This document shows, in pieces, positions 63,574 through 64,000 of a stretch of 64,000 nt of DNA; position 1 is the first letter of the stretch; each line of letters starts with the position of its first letter. A program made the position numbers and the translations under genes. The notes beneath the pieces were generated by a model that did no database searches, was not told the DNA's origin, and worked only from the letters and a program-made list of their open reading frames with translations. Source of the stretch: Micromonospora sp. RP3T (GTDB taxonomy: Bacteria > Actinomycetota > Actinomycetes > Mycobacteriales > Micromonosporaceae); assembly GCF_003027925.1 (NCBI RefSeq), contig NZ_PYPS01000015.1, positions 1-64,000 on the forward strand, written 5' to 3'.

Positions 63574-64000
63574 TCAGCCGACCGGGGCCAGCGAGGTGGC
63601 GTGGCGGGCGTACCAGGCGGCGTGCTCGGCGACCAGGTCGCGCACCGCGAGCACGTCGTCCACTGTGGTCTCCGGGTTCAGCAGCGTCAGCTTCAGCCAG
63701 TGCGCGCCGTCGACCTTCGTGCCGGCGACCAGCGCCGCGCCGGAGGCGGCGAGCGCCTCGCGGGCGTGCAGGTTCGCCTCGTCCACCAGGTACGGCGGCG
63801 CGTCGGGTGGCACGTACCGGAAGACCACGGTGCTCAACTGGGCGGGCGCCGCCACCTCGAAGCGGGGATCGGCGTCGAGGTGCCGCCAGGCGTCGGCGGC
63901 CAGGTCGACGACGCGGTCGAACAGCGCGCCGATCGCGTCCGGTCCCATGATGCGTAGCGTCAGCCACAGCTTGCCCGCGTCGAAGCGCCGGGTGGTCTGG
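63574..64000 (-). CDS. desA: Lysine decarboxylase, C-terminal part (gene runs off the right edge)
   Basis: The 141 C-terminal residues of a PLP-dependent group II decarboxylase are present: [19 protein letters not shown] at the edge, [49 protein letters not shown] (read in parts). DesA makes cadaverine from lysine, the first step of desferrioxamine synthesis. The PLP lysine and N-terminus, and the expected iron-box promoter, lie outside the window. The frame continues beyond the internal ATG at 63948, so that codon is not the start. Confidence 0.9.
   Translation of the reverse strand, partial: QTTRRFDAGKLWLTLRIMGPDAIGALFDRVVDLAADAWRHLDADPRFEVAAPAQLSTVVFRYVPPDAPPYLVDEANLHAREALAASGAALVAGTKVDGAHWLKLTLLNPETTVDDVLAVRDLVAEHAAWYARHATSLAPVG

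Overview
The window is very GC-rich, uses GC-ending codons almost throughout, and has long shadow ORFs, several apparently leaderless genes, secreted carbohydrate enzymes with CBM2 or ricin-type domains, and a desferrioxamine cluster. This points to a filamentous actinomycete, most likely Micromonosporaceae (Micromonospora or a close relative). That assignment is inference from gene content; no rRNA or other marker gene is present. I see no tRNA, rRNA, CRISPR array, prophage or intact insertion sequence.

Region 1 (1-21.1 kb) is a plant-polysaccharide and arabinose block. It has the end of a CBM2 protein, an esterase with a nearly identical CBM2, a ChvE/GguA/GguB-type sugar ABC transporter, araB-araD, a YtfQRT-YjfF-type sugar ABC transporter, araA, a LacI-family regulator, and divergent secreted GH127 and GH54 arabinofuranosidases with ricin-type modules. 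Near-identical promoter/operator modules precede the first transporter operon and araB, and related palindromes lie upstream of GH54, so the block looks like one regulon: cut arabinan outside, import arabinose, convert it to xylulose-5-phosphate.

Region 2 (21.2-29.0 kb) is a probable secreted cyanophycin-utilisation locus: two exported S51 cyanophycinase-like peptidases, an RpiR-type regulator, a polar-amino-acid ABC transporter and an M20 peptidase. Two pairs of GTAAC-N4-GTTAC-like sites, both with a 39-bp period, precede the second peptidase and the transporter.

Region 3 (29.0-35.1 kb) is an inorganic-carbon locus: a DabB (NuoL-like) plus DabA (DUF2309) fusion of 1409 residues, a translationally coupled PII-like protein, and a divergent beta-carbonic-anhydrase homologue in which the catalytic-dyad arginine is glutamine.

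Region 4 (35.1-47.3 kb) holds three NarL-type two-component systems, two of them beside ABC exporters, plus a secreted serine hydrolase, a small membrane protein and an unrecognised secreted protein made of two repeated domains. Region 5 (47.5-49.3 kb) is a CBM2-PL9 pectate lyase behind a LacI-type palindrome.

Region 6 (49.4-64 kb) is about iron: an iron-box-controlled ferric-siderophore importer with a fused double permease and a siderophore-interacting reductase, three tandem AraC-family paralogues, a small operon resembling the cyclase and PqqD parts of a lasso-peptide cluster followed by decayed sequence, and desD-desC-desB-desA on the minus strand, with desA running off the right edge.
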